From positions 1-37,113 of the forward strand of contig CAZSMK010000040.1 in the NCBI GenBank assembly GCA_964608095.1: a stretch of 37,113 bases of DNA. Reading direction: 5' to 3'. Of the stretch, positions 7,353 through 15,483 are shown piece by piece; positions within the stretch are counted from its first letter, which is position 1, and every line of letters begins with the position of its first letter. The notes below the pieces were generated by a model. That model was not told the DNA's origin, ran no database searches, and worked only from the letters and a program-made list of their open reading frames with translations. The position numbers were made by a program, and so were the translations under genes. The stretch is from CAZSMK01 sp964608095 (GTDB lineage: Bacteria > Sumerlaeota > Sumerlaeia > MWCT01 > JAGHBZ01).

Positions 7353-8441
7353 TTGGTAGGCATGAGTGGCGGCGTGGATAGCAGTATCGCGGCCTATCTG
7401 CTCAAGCAAGAGTACCGTGAAGTAATCGGTGTTTTTTTGCGTCTATGGCGCTCGCCACGGGAATGGAATTCTGCACAAAGATGCATCGATGAGGATGAAG
7501 AATGCCTGCAAGATGTCCGTAAGGTTGCAGAAGAGATTGGAATCGAACTCGTTGTGCAGGACGTTGCCGATGAATTCAAAACAAAAATCGTCGATCCCTT
7601 TGTCGTTGCATATCTTGAAGGGAAGACCCCCAACCCCTGCGTGATATGCAACGAGGAGATCAAGCTCACGCGGCTGATGGATGAAGCCAATCGGCGCGGC
7701 GCTGAGGCGGTGGCGACCGGTCACTACGCACGCGTTCAATTCGACAAGGAGATCCGGCGATACGTGCTTCTGCGCGCTCTCGATCAGACAAAAGACCAGT
7801 CTTACTACCTTGCCAGGATTACCAAACAACGCTTGCCATATTTCAAAACACCTCTTGGCGACAAAACAAAACAGGAGATCAAGCGACTTGCGGACGAACT
7901 CGGTCTACATTCCGCCCGAAAAAAGGAGAGCCAGGAGGTTTGTTTTATACGTGATCCTGACTATCGAACCTTTGTCGCGAATTATGCACGCCGGTTTCTT
8001 CAACGCGAAATCGGCAGACCGGGCAAGATCGTAGATACGGAGGGGAATGTCAGGGGCGAATTCGAGGATATTTCTTTCTATACCATAGGGCAACGGAAAG
8101 GGCTTGGGATTTCTGCTCCACGCCCTCTTTATGTCGTTGATATAGATACTGAACGCAACCTTGTCATTGTCGGTGAGAAAGATAAAATATTTTCATCCGG
8201 GCTGGTGGCTGAACATCCCAACTGGTTGAGCATGGAGCCTGAAGACAAGATAGCGGTGAAGGTACAGTTCAGGTACCGGCACGAGCCGGCGGATGCTCTT
8301 CTGCGGATTCTTGATGAAAGGCATGTGGAGATTATGTTCAAAGAACCGCAACCTGCGGTGACGCCGGGACAACTGGCGGTCTGGTACCGAGACGATGTCC
8401 TCGTCGGCAGCGCATTCATAACGCGCGGTGTCAGAGCCTGA
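7353..8441 (+). CDS. mnmA: tRNA 2-thiouridine(34) synthase MnmA
   Basis: The enzyme adenylates U34 in the anticodon of Lys, Glu and Gln tRNAs and replaces oxygen with sulfur. Visible are the PP-loop GMSGGVDSS (residues 3-11), catalytic Cys96 in NPCVICN, TKDQSYYL (about 146-153), and the second Cys197 in SQEVCFI, followed by the C-terminal beta-barrel domain. Length (362) is normal for the family. The start is odd: the only canonical in-frame start before the PP-loop is TTG at 7353, which removes the usual basic K-I-L strand start and is 32 bases from the GGAGGG at 7317-7322. The frame is open back to 7326; an ATC at 7332 stands at ideal spacing and would give a family-like N-terminus. Confidence 0.93.
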   Translation: MVGMSGGVDSSIAAYLLKQEYREVIGVFLRLWRSPREWNSAQRCIDEDEECLQDVRKVAEEIGIELVVQDVADEFKTKIVDPFVVAYLEGKTPNPCVICNEEIKLTRLMDEANRRGAEAVATGHYARVQFDKEIRRYVLLRALDQTKDQSYYLARITKQRLPYFKTPLGDKTKQEIKRLADELGLHSARKKESQEVCFIRDPDYRTFVANYARRFLQREIGRPGKIVDTEGNVRGEFEDISFYTIGQRKGLGISAPRPLYVVDIDTERNLVIVGEKDKIFSSGLVAEHPNWLSMEPEDKIAVKVQFRYRHEPADALLRILDERHVEIMFKEPQPAVTPGQLAVWYRDDVLVGSAFITRGVRA

Positions 8442-8454
8442 ACATCATCTCGTT

Positions 8455-9642
8455 TTAGTCGTAAAAATTCAGGGCGCCTGCGGCAATTTGCTCAATTCGA
8501 TCTATATAGTGTTGCCACGTATAACGTTCAACGACGCGCTGTCGGTTGAGGTCCCCGAATTTCAACCTCAAGTTTTCATCCGCGGCAAGTGTAAGAAGGC
8601 GCCGGGTGAATTCCGCGGTATTGTTGGGAGGAAAGAGGAAGGGGAACGCCTCAGGGGGAAAAAAGTCCCTGATAGGCGCATAGTCGGGCGCAATAATGGG
8701 TTTTTTCATGGCGGCGTACTCGAACATTTTAGTCGGCGACGCCCATGGCGCCGTGTTCGGGATTATGCCTATGTCTATGGGTTTTATATAGGAAGGTAGG
8801 TCCTTGTAGCTCACCGAACCGGTGAATAGAAAAAATTCTTCGACGCCTGCCGTTCGGGCACATTCGCGATATTTTTCCACTTTGTGAGGTTCTCCACCGA
8901 TCATGAGAAAAAGAAAAGACTTATATGTTTGAGCTATCTCGCGGGCAACGCTGAACAGCATGTTTATACGATGATAATGGAGAAGGGTGCCGACATAGCC
9001 GATAACGAGTTTCCCGGCACACTTTTCCCTTAGAGCAGGTGGAGGCTCGATATCGGGCGAAAAATATTCATGATCAACCGCGATGGGCTGTACAATAATG
9101 CGTTCCTCCGCAACACCCAGCTTCATAAGATGCTCTTTTATCACACTCGAGACCACAAAGGTATAATCGCTGTTACAGAAAATATGGTTCTCGAATTTTT
9201 GTGATAACCACGTAAAGCGAAGGCGGCTTTCCTGCTCACGAGTGAGGGGAGAGTTGATCTCCATGATACGGGGGACCTTCAATTTTCTCGCCAGGCGCTC
9301 GCCGTAAAAAAAGTAGAGACCATGTCGTTCATAAATAATGTCCGGGGTGAAATGCTCAAGAACGCTAAGTATCTCTTTTCGTATAATCCAATTATTGAGA
9401 AACAACCGCAGGTCTTTACCCAGTATTTTTTTCTGAAAGGGTTGAAAAAAGGTATGCCCGTAGGGAACGTCCTTCTCGATATCCCTGCCGGGATCAGAGG
9501 CTATGAGATATGGTTCATGACCACAGCGTGAGAGAAAGTTGCAGGTCTCTCGGACGTGGGTGGAACACCCTTTCCTGCCGAAAACGGGTATCCCGGGGTC
9601 GGGACATAAATAAAGAACGTTGAGTTTCCTGGCATTCATCAT
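8455..9642 (-). CDS. Family 4 glycosyltransferase
   Basis: A 395-residue GT-B fold glycosyltransferase. The N-terminal acceptor half begins LNVLYLCPDPGIPVFGRKG, a form usual in GT4 enzymes (Gly-rich loop after the first strand). The C-terminal donor half has IGYVGTLLHYH (about residue 215) and the E-x7-E-like FEYAAMKKPIIA block (about 320) that holds the nucleotide sugar. It would act in cell-envelope polysaccharide or lipid glycosylation at the inner face of the membrane. It ends 13 bases from the end of mnmA, tail to tail. It follows pdxJ by about 90 bases on the same strand and could be the last gene of that transcript. Substrate unknown. Confidence 0.9.
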   Translation of the reverse strand: MMNARKLNVLYLCPDPGIPVFGRKGCSTHVRETCNFLSRCGHEPYLIASDPGRDIEKDVPYGHTFFQPFQKKILGKDLRLFLNNWIIRKEILSVLEHFTPDIIYERHGLYFFYGERLARKLKVPRIMEINSPLTREQESRLRFTWLSQKFENHIFCNSDYTFVVSSVIKEHLMKLGVAEERIIVQPIAVDHEYFSPDIEPPPALREKCAGKLVIGYVGTLLHYHRINMLFSVAREIAQTYKSFLFLMIGGEPHKVEKYRECARTAGVEEFFLFTGSVSYKDLPSYIKPIDIGIIPNTAPWASPTKMFEYAAMKKPIIAPDYAPIRDFFPPEAFPFLFPPNNTAEFTRRLLTLAADENLRLKFGDLNRQRVVERYTWQHYIDRIEQIAAGALNFYD

Positions 9643-9731
9643 TGGTAGAACCGACCGGCTTCAGTATAGCATGCATGAAACTGCATAAAATTTTAAACTA
9701 CGCGCGCCTCTCACCACATTTTATTATCAGC

Positions 9732-10451
9732 CTATGCAGACTGAATTAACGCAAGCATCTCTTTAATGGCTCGCTCGAGACCCACGAATATTGAATGACT
9801 TATTATGCTATGCCCGATGTTTAAATCTTCTATGATGGAGACGGCAGCGACCGGCTTGACATTGCGATAATTCAAGCCGTGTCCTGCGTGTACCCTGAGC
9901 CCCATTTCATGTGCTCGTTGCGCCATGGAGCTGATGCGCTCGAACTCCTTCTTGACCTCTTTTTCCGTGTGTGCATTGGCGTAGGCACCCGTATGAATTT
10001 CTATGAATGTCGCACCAACCTCTTTACTTGCCGTGATCTGTTCTTCAGTAGGCTCAATAAAAAGGCTTACCGGAATATCGTTTGCTTGAATTCGAGCTAC
10101 CGTTTTTTTGATACGCTCGAGTTGTCCTGACACATCGAGCCCGCCTTCGGTGGTCACTTCCTGGCGACGTTCCGGAACAAGCGTCACCTGGTCCGGCTTA
10201 TATTTGAGCGCCATCTCGACCATCTCGTCGATTGCCGCCATCTCGAGATTCAGCTTTGTCTTTACCTGCCGACGTATGAGGTCAAGGTCTCGTTCTTGAA
10301 TATGACGACGGTCTTCACGTAAATGGATCGTTATACCGTGCGCGCCCGCCAGCTCGACTATGCCGGCTGCGGTTACGGGGTCCGGCTCGGTTATTTTTCG
10401 CGCTTCACGAAGCGTTGCCACGTGATCAACATTTACACATAAGGTCGCCAT
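9732..10451 (-). CDS. pdxJ: Pyridoxine 5'-phosphate synthase PdxJ
   Basis: Condenses 3-amino-2-oxopropyl phosphate with 1-deoxyxylulose 5-phosphate to form pyridoxine phosphate in the DXP-dependent vitamin B6 route. The 239-residue length is exact for the family. Signature segments are LCVNVDHVATLREAR at the N-terminus, IHLREDRRHI (about 42-51), VTLVPERR (about 94-101), and HAGHGLNYRNV near the C-terminus, covering the phosphate-binding and catalytic His/Glu residues. The ribosome binding site AAGGAGAGG is good. It lies 115 bases after cdaR on the same strand, an arrangement resembling cdaA-cdaR(-glmM) neighbourhoods. Confidence 0.97.
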   Translation of the reverse strand: MATLCVNVDHVATLREARKITEPDPVTAAGIVELAGAHGITIHLREDRRHIQERDLDLIRRQVKTKLNLEMAAIDEMVEMALKYKPDQVTLVPERRQEVTTEGGLDVSGQLERIKKTVARIQANDIPVSLFIEPTEEQITASKEVGATFIEIHTGAYANAHTEKEVKKEFERISSMAQRAHEMGLRVHAGHGLNYRNVKPVAAVSIIEDLNIGHSIISHSIFVGLERAIKEMLALIQSA

Positions 10452-10566
10452 TGTATCCTCTCCTTCTTTGATTAAGGTTACCCACTACATATCTGCGACT
10501 AAAGTACCCTGTTATACGCAGGACGTATCAAGAAGAAACCGGATTCTCGTAATAGTTGGGTATGGC

Positions 10567-11598
10567 TTACTGAGTCTCCGCCCCGGTCTCTTTCTGCTTC
10601 ACCTCCACCTGTATTGCCTCCGGTTTTACCGATAGAATCGAAACCTTCTCTTTTATCGCCCGCCGGACATCTTCGCGAAATTTCGCCTCGATGGCAACTT
10701 TTCCGATAAACCCGGGCGTTTCGTCTATGGGCTGTATCGGCTCGCAATAGAAATCGTTCTCAGTCAGCCCTTTGATAATACTGATCGGCGCCCGTATCAC
10801 CACAGACCCTGTTGTGGGCGTATAGGAGACCGATATATTTAGATTGAATGTTTTTATCTCGATAGGAACGTTCGTTATCGTCTTTTCTTCCTCGACCTCG
10901 GCGACACCCACAATAACCTTCACAAACTCATCGACCGGATTTACAAGCTCGAGACCTTCGGGAACCTTGAGTTTGACGGAACGAAAAAGGGATGCGCTTT
11001 CCCCGCGTATATCCGCCTCCTCCGTGTAGAGAACAATGGTGCCGTTATGGGTTTCCTTGAGCCGCTGGAGAACGAAATCCGAACCCGTGACCTTCACCCG
11101 GGAAGGTTGTGCCCGGGGAGGTTCCGGGATTTTATACCCTTCCTTGAGCTCGCCACGTATGACAGGTTTTACTTCCGCCCACTCGATATTCATCTTGCCC
11201 CGAATCGAGACGCGTTTCGGCTGCACAATCTCTATGACTTTCACTCGTTCGGAGACGTTTTGTTTTCTCACATCCACCTGGTTGAGCATCCACGAGGTTG
11301 AGAACTCCTCTTCACGACTGGTGATCTCGGGGATATTGTTCATATCGAGCACGATGCGAAAATTAGGAGATATGATTGAACTCTTTTGTGCCTTGGGATA
11401 TTGAACCGTGATGATCGCCTCTTTCGGCGTGATCTCGATTCGGTAATTGTCGGGTACACTCACCACATCGATTCCGACCGTCAAATTATCGGTTTCAATA
11501 TCCGCTTCAGCAGCGATCAACCAGATAACAAAGGCAATAAGCAGCGACGATATTGCCAGGACAAAATCTGAAGATATTCGTCGTCTTTTACCCTTCAT
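10567..11598 (-). CDS. cdaR: YbbR-domain protein CdaR
   Basis: A 343-residue membrane-anchored extracytoplasmic protein. A basic start (MKGKRRR) precedes one transmembrane helix (about 11-29), followed by several YbbR-type beta domains recognisable by repeated V-x-V-G-I-D / VKVTGSDFVL / VTNVPIEI patterns. In Firmicutes CdaR binds and modulates the diadenylate cyclase CdaA. Here its first 11 bases overlap the end of cdaA, which supports the same partnership. The C-terminus is Lys/Glu-rich with no sorting signal. There is no glmM next to it in this window. Confidence 0.9.
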   Translation of the reverse strand: MKGKRRRISSDFVLAISSLLIAFVIWLIAAEADIETDNLTVGIDVVSVPDNYRIEITPKEAIITVQYPKAQKSSIISPNFRIVLDMNNIPEITSREEEFSTSWMLNQVDVRKQNVSERVKVIEIVQPKRVSIRGKMNIEWAEVKPVIRGELKEGYKIPEPPRAQPSRVKVTGSDFVLQRLKETHNGTIVLYTEEADIRGESASLFRSVKLKVPEGLELVNPVDEFVKVIVGVAEVEEEKTITNVPIEIKTFNLNISVSYTPTTGSVVIRAPISIIKGLTENDFYCEPIQPIDETPGFIGKVAIEAKFREDVRRAIKEKVSILSVKPEAIQVEVKQKETGAETQ

Positions 11599-12394
11599 CT
11601 TCCTCTTTCTCTACCTTTATGCCCATAGATTCTGTTAAGCGGTCTCGTAACTCTTCAAGAGACAAACCTCGTTCGAGGTTGCCTCGTAGTGCAAGGGACA
11701 GCGTGCCGGTCTCCTCTGAGACGACGACAATGATAGCGTCGGTCTCTTCGGAGAGCCCGATGGCGGCGCGATGTCGCGTTCCCAACTCTTTGCTCAACGT
11801 AGGGTCGTCGCTGAGGGGTAGAATGCATCCCGCCGCGACCACCCGGTCGCCTTTCAAAACAATTGCCCCATCGTGCAAAGGCGAAAAGGGCGAAAAAATG
11901 GTTCGGATCAGCTCCGACGTCACCGTACTGTCGACCTCGACGCCTGTATCCACGAACGACTTCAGGGGATTCTGTCGTTCAATAGCGATTAAGCCTCCAA
12001 TTCGGCGCTTCGACATGATGTTCACCGCTTTTATAATCTCGTCGATAAACTCGCTGTGTTGCTTGAAAAAATGCTGGAACGCCTTGATCTGACCCACCTC
12101 GGTCAAGGCGCGACGTAGTTCGTTTTGAAACAGGAGAATAAACATAAGAACCGCGATCAACCAGAAACTCTTGAACAGCAACGTGATAGCGGACAACCGG
12201 GCGAGGCGCGCGAAGAAATAAATCAAAAACGATATCAGCAGCACACTTATCAAACCCCGAAGCGCCACTGCCGAGCGTGTACCCTTCAAGAGAGAAAACA
12301 AAAAATAAAACAGCAACGCAACCAATAAAATGTCGATCACGTCATTTAACTGGATACTGCTTATCAATGCCCAGAGTTCTCGTAACGCTATCAT
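11588..12394 (-). CDS. cdaA: Diadenylate cyclase CdaA
   Basis: Makes the second messenger c-di-AMP from two ATP; it controls osmolyte and cell-wall balance in many bacteria. Three transmembrane helices (about 17-37, 45-62, 68-90) anchor it in the inner membrane, followed by a DAC/DisA_N catalytic domain with the required DGA (175-177) and RHR (207-209) motifs. Length (268) is normal. The tail is rich in Glu/Lys. It overlaps cdaR by 11 bases. The start codon is preceded only by a weak AGGAAAA. Confidence 0.96.
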   Translation of the reverse strand: MIALRELWALISSIQLNDVIDILLVALLFYFLFSLLKGTRSAVALRGLISVLLISFLIYFFARLARLSAITLLFKSFWLIAVLMFILLFQNELRRALTEVGQIKAFQHFFKQHSEFIDEIIKAVNIMSKRRIGGLIAIERQNPLKSFVDTGVEVDSTVTSELIRTIFSPFSPLHDGAIVLKGDRVVAAGCILPLSDDPTLSKELGTRHRAAIGLSEETDAIIVVVSEETGTLSLALRGNLERGLSLEELRDRLTESMGIKVEKEEDEG

Positions 12395-12887
12395 CTTTTT
12401 CCTATTCTATCTTTCTAAACCTCTTTATGCTTAGTTACTTAATCGAAGTTACTTTTTCTTTCAGTTGTAAATGTTTGCAACTAATGTTGTATCAGTCAAT
12501 CAATCTCATTCTTATTCGACGGGGAAGAAATTTGCAAAGCAAAAAAGGAATAATCCCGCCAACGCGGCACTTTTTGTATCGTATGGCGAGCTTTTTCATC
12601 AAGTTCTTTCAACGGACTATTATATATATCCCCTCTCTCTTTTTATAAAAAATTTAACCAAAAATTAACCTTAAAGCCCTTGCCTTTGTAGATCGATACG
12701 TCCATAATAGAATTATAATTTTGAATCAAATTTTTTAAATAGATGAACTATCTTAGGCATTGACAATCGGAGATTGCATTAATATGATTTTTTGTTTCTA
12801 CTTAATATGATAATGAAAGGAGGAGGTAAGAGATAAAGAAAATTTTTTAAACGAGACGAGATACAATCTATTTAAGGAGGAAATGAA
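12395..12887. other. AT-rich divergent intergenic region
   Basis: About 490 bases between leftward cdaA and the rightward secreted protein. It carries the promoter at 12760-12788 and two purine-rich Shine-Dalgarno-like runs (12816-12827 and about 12872-12881); only the second serves the gene. No riboswitch (for example a ydaO type) is recognisable upstream of cdaA. Confidence 0.6.
12760..12788 (+). promoter_or_regulatory. Sigma-70-type promoter of the secreted protein gene
   Basis: TTGACA (12760-12765, perfect -35), a 17-base spacer, and TATGAT (12783-12788, one mismatch from TATAAT). Transcription would start near 12795, leaving a leader of about 90 bases before the ATG at 12888. Confidence 0.65.
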
Positions 12888-14078
12888 ATGAAGGTAAAAA
12901 GCATGATTTTAGTAGCGACTCTTATCCTGACATTGGTCTGGAGTTTTGGTTTCGCCCTGACAGTTACCAACGCAGGCTTCGAGAATTGGACCAGCGACGA
13001 TGCAGATAACTGGACCAAAGATACGGCTGGGGGCATAGAAGATTCCCAAGAAAGCACTATTAAGCGTTCAGGCAGTTACAGCGGCAAGCTTACGATCAAC
13101 ACCGGGACTCAGGGGAATTGCGACTACTACAGCGATTTGATCACCGGTGTCTCTCCCTCCACTCAATACACCGCCTCTATCTATGTATATGATAACGACC
13201 TGGCTGGACGGCTCTCTATCGTGATCGATTGGTACGATGCGAGCGATGTATTCATCAGTGCAGCGTACAGTAATATCTATTCGACCGACAGCACCGAATG
13301 GCAGCAGCTTCAATATAGCGCTACCTCGCCCTCCAATGCAGCCAAGGCGGTACTTCGCTTACGCGGGTATGATATTTCCGACAATTGGGATGGCGATGCT
13401 GTATTTTACGTCGACGACGCAGCCTTTGAGGAAAGCGCCATTACTCCTACTGATGTCGCGAACATCAGCGAAGCGCGCGACGCAGCAAGTGGCACTCTCA
13501 TCAGAATTACCGGTGCCGTCACTCTGGTCTCCGATTACGGTGGACTTGACACCTATGGTGATCAATTTGCTATCCAGGACTCTTCCGGAACCGACGGTCA
13601 GTCAGGTATCATCATTGTCGATCCCACCGACTATATCAGCGATTCCACCAATTATACTGTTGGCTATACACTCACCAATGTTACGGGAAACCGCAGCACC
13701 TATCATGGAATGGAACAGCTTTCTCTTACGGCTGATCCGGGTGCGCCTTCTTCGGGTTCCGCGCCGTCTCCCCTCGTCGTGTCTCTGCCGATAGCCGACC
13801 TTAACGCCATCGAAGCCGAGTTGATACGAATCAATGGGCTCTCGACTACCGAGGTCGGTACATGGACAGCGGGCACCAATTACACCTTCTCAGACGGGAC
13901 TAACAACATCGTGGTACGAATCGAAGAAGGGTGTGAGCTGGTCGGTGACGCCATTCCCTCTGGTGCAGTTGACATCATGGGTATTGCCTGGGAATATGAT
14001 GGCACTCAGCAGATCGAACCGCGTTTTGATTCCGACGTTGTCACCTCATCAGGCGTAGCTGATTGGACGATGTATTAA
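12888..14078 (+). CDS. Secreted protein with carbohydrate-binding-like and OB-fold-like domains
   Basis: A 396-residue exported protein. The signal peptide (MKVKSMILVATLILTLVW...) probably ends after residue 23. Residues about 25-185 look like a CBM4/9-type jelly roll: NAGFENW start, repeated aromatic strands and VFYVDDAAFEES end. Residues about 190-385 resemble an extracytoplasmic OB-fold domain, with ISEARDAASGTLIRITGAV and FAIQDSSG, as in many secreted multi-domain proteins. There is no catalytic motif. The chain ends oddly with GVADWTMY, a short aromatic tail that might be a lineage-specific sorting or assembly tag (guess). It has its own strong promoter, an AAGGAGG site and a terminator, so it is a well-expressed single-gene unit. 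Likely role: binding of extracellular polysaccharide. Confidence 0.8.
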   Translation: MKVKSMILVATLILTLVWSFGFALTVTNAGFENWTSDDADNWTKDTAGGIEDSQESTIKRSGSYSGKLTINTGTQGNCDYYSDLITGVSPSTQYTASIYVYDNDLAGRLSIVIDWYDASDVFISAAYSNIYSTDSTEWQQLQYSATSPSNAAKAVLRLRGYDISDNWDGDAVFYVDDAAFEESAITPTDVANISEARDAASGTLIRITGAVTLVSDYGGLDTYGDQFAIQDSSGTDGQSGIIIVDPTDYISDSTNYTVGYTLTNVTGNRSTYHGMEQLSLTADPGAPSSGSAPSPLVVSLPIADLNAIEAELIRINGLSTTEVGTWTAGTNYTFSDGTNNIVVRIEEGCELVGDAIPSGAVDIMGIAWEYDGTQQIEPRFDSDVVTSSGVADWTMY

Positions 14079-14125
14079 TCTACGTACTATTGATATACGT
14101 AATCTGACGGCATTTGCCGTGATAA

Positions 14126-14160
14126 AAAAACAAAGGAGGGTTAACAACCCTCCTTTTTTT
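14126..14160 (+). terminator. Rho-independent terminator (probably bidirectional)
   Basis: GGAGGGTT-AAC-AACCCTCC (14135-14153) followed by seven T. A run of A precedes it (14124-14134), so it can also end leftward transcripts such as the MerR gene's. Confidence 0.92.
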
Positions 14161-14272
14161 GTCCAATCCGGGGTGCCATTCGTCATAGGTAGTTTGAAAA
14201 ATCTGTGGTTTTTTATAATGCTCCCCGTAAAAGATACTAATTATGCTCTCTAAAAAAGCCTGATATTGTGGA

Positions 14273-14686
14273 TTATTTCTTACCGAGGTAGGAGACAAGC
14301 GATTTCAAATCCGTCTTAATAGACCTGAGTTCCTGGCTTGCCTTTTTAAATACTCTTTTTTGTTCTTTGTTTCCAGATTGTTCAGCCGAACCACTTTTTT
14401 TCCCCGTCTCTTTCTTACGTGGTCTTTTCCGTTCTTCATGAAGTTTCTGACGCGCGCCGGCAATGGTATAACGCTCCTCATACAGCAACTTCTTAATCGT
14501 AAAAATGAGTTCGATATCCACTTTGCGATAACGCCGTTGATCACGCGAGTCCTTCTCAGGGGCGAGATCGGGAAACTCGCTTTCCCAGTAACGAAGCACA
14601 TAGGGCTTGATGTCCGTGACATCACTGACTTCCTGAATTTTATAAAATAATTTGTCGGGATAATTTTTCGTATCGTTTCCAGCCAT
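14273..14686 (-). CDS. MerR-family transcriptional regulator
   Basis: A 137-residue DNA-binding protein. Residues about 12-85 form the MerR winged helix: YKIQEVSDVTDIKPYVLRYW, then EFPDLAPEKD and RRYRKVDIELIFTIKKLLYE. This is the small RacA/MlrA-like type with long basic linkers rather than a metal sensor: no effector domain and no conserved Cys. Residues about 88-125 are very Lys/Glu-rich, then a short amphipathic helix ends the protein. It is divergent from leuD with 224 bases between, so it could regulate that gene, but nothing proves it. Confidence 0.88.
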   Translation of the reverse strand: MAGNDTKNYPDKLFYKIQEVSDVTDIKPYVLRYWESEFPDLAPEKDSRDQRRYRKVDIELIFTIKKLLYEERYTIAGARQKLHEERKRPRKKETGKKSGSAEQSGNKEQKRVFKKASQELRSIKTDLKSLVSYLGKK

Positions 14687-14910
14687 GGGCGTCTTTCTCC
14701 ACGAGCTCTATAAAAATGTCTCGCATCTGGACGCAAAGAATTCAAGTTATTTTTTACATTTATACGCCAAATAATTGCTATTTCAACCTTTTACACTTTT
14801 TTTGCCGATGCGTATTTCGGGTTTTCTTCTTGTATTAGCCGGCGAACATAATAAATAATCGTTTATATAAAAACTTAAGAACACTACCAAAGATCGTTAA
14901 GGAGTTCTCG

Positions 14911-15408
14911 ATGCTATTACGAGGGAAAGCGCTCAAATACGGAGACAACATCGATACGGATGGTATAATTCCTGCCCGTCATCTGGTGAGTACCGACCCG
15001 AAAGAGCTTGCCGTCCATTGTATGGAAGACCTCGATGCGGACTTTCAAAAGAAGAAGAATGAGGGCGACATAATCGTGGCGGGGAAAAATTTCGGTTGCG
15101 GCTCGTCCCGCGAACATGCTCCTATCGCCATAAAAGCCGCTGGCATCGGCGCCGTTGTCGCAAAGAGTTTTGCGCGGATTTTTTATCGTAATGCCATCAA
15201 CATCGGGCTTCCTATTATTGAATGTCCCGACGCCGTGGATAACATTAACGAAGGCGATGAAGTTGAAATCGATCTCGACAGAGGCTCTATCAAAAATCTC
15301 TCTACGGGTACGGTATTTTCGTTTCCACCGCTGCCGCAAGTTGCACAGGATATTATCGCCGCCGGTGGCTTGATGCCCTATGCTATCGCACGTCGCAATA
15401 AATCGTAG
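14911..15408 (+). CDS. leuD: 3-isopropylmalate dehydratase small subunit (LeuD)
   Basis: Small swivelling subunit of the aconitase-family dehydratase that isomerises 2- to 3-isopropylmalate in leucine synthesis; members also act on (R)-2-methylmalate or homoaconitate. Motifs: GDNIDTDGIIPARHL (about 11-25), FGCGSSREHAP (about 62-72) which contacts substrate, and FARIFYRNAINIGLP. Length 165 is usual for the archaeal/bacterial short type. An AAGGAG site supports the start. The partner leuC, normally adjacent, is absent: the next gene is rnr, 75 bases away. Substrate choice cannot be assigned with certainty. Confidence 0.92.
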   Translation: MLLRGKALKYGDNIDTDGIIPARHLVSTDPKELAVHCMEDLDADFQKKKNEGDIIVAGKNFGCGSSREHAPIAIKAAGIGAVVAKSFARIFYRNAINIGLPIIECPDAVDNINEGDEVEIDLDRGSIKNLSTGTVFSFPPLPQVAQDIIAAGGLMPYAIARRNKS

Positions 15409-15483
15409 GGATTAGATACCCTGGTTTACGCTTGATGGCTTTTTTGTTTTTAAGAATATGCTGCTTTACTAAACGAGAACCTT

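Noticed and set aside
12807..12836. Nine-codon leader peptide before the secreted protein
   Set aside because: It has no good ribosome binding site of its own and no amino-acid run that would suggest attenuation; the GGAGGAGG in it is more likely chance purine-rich leader.
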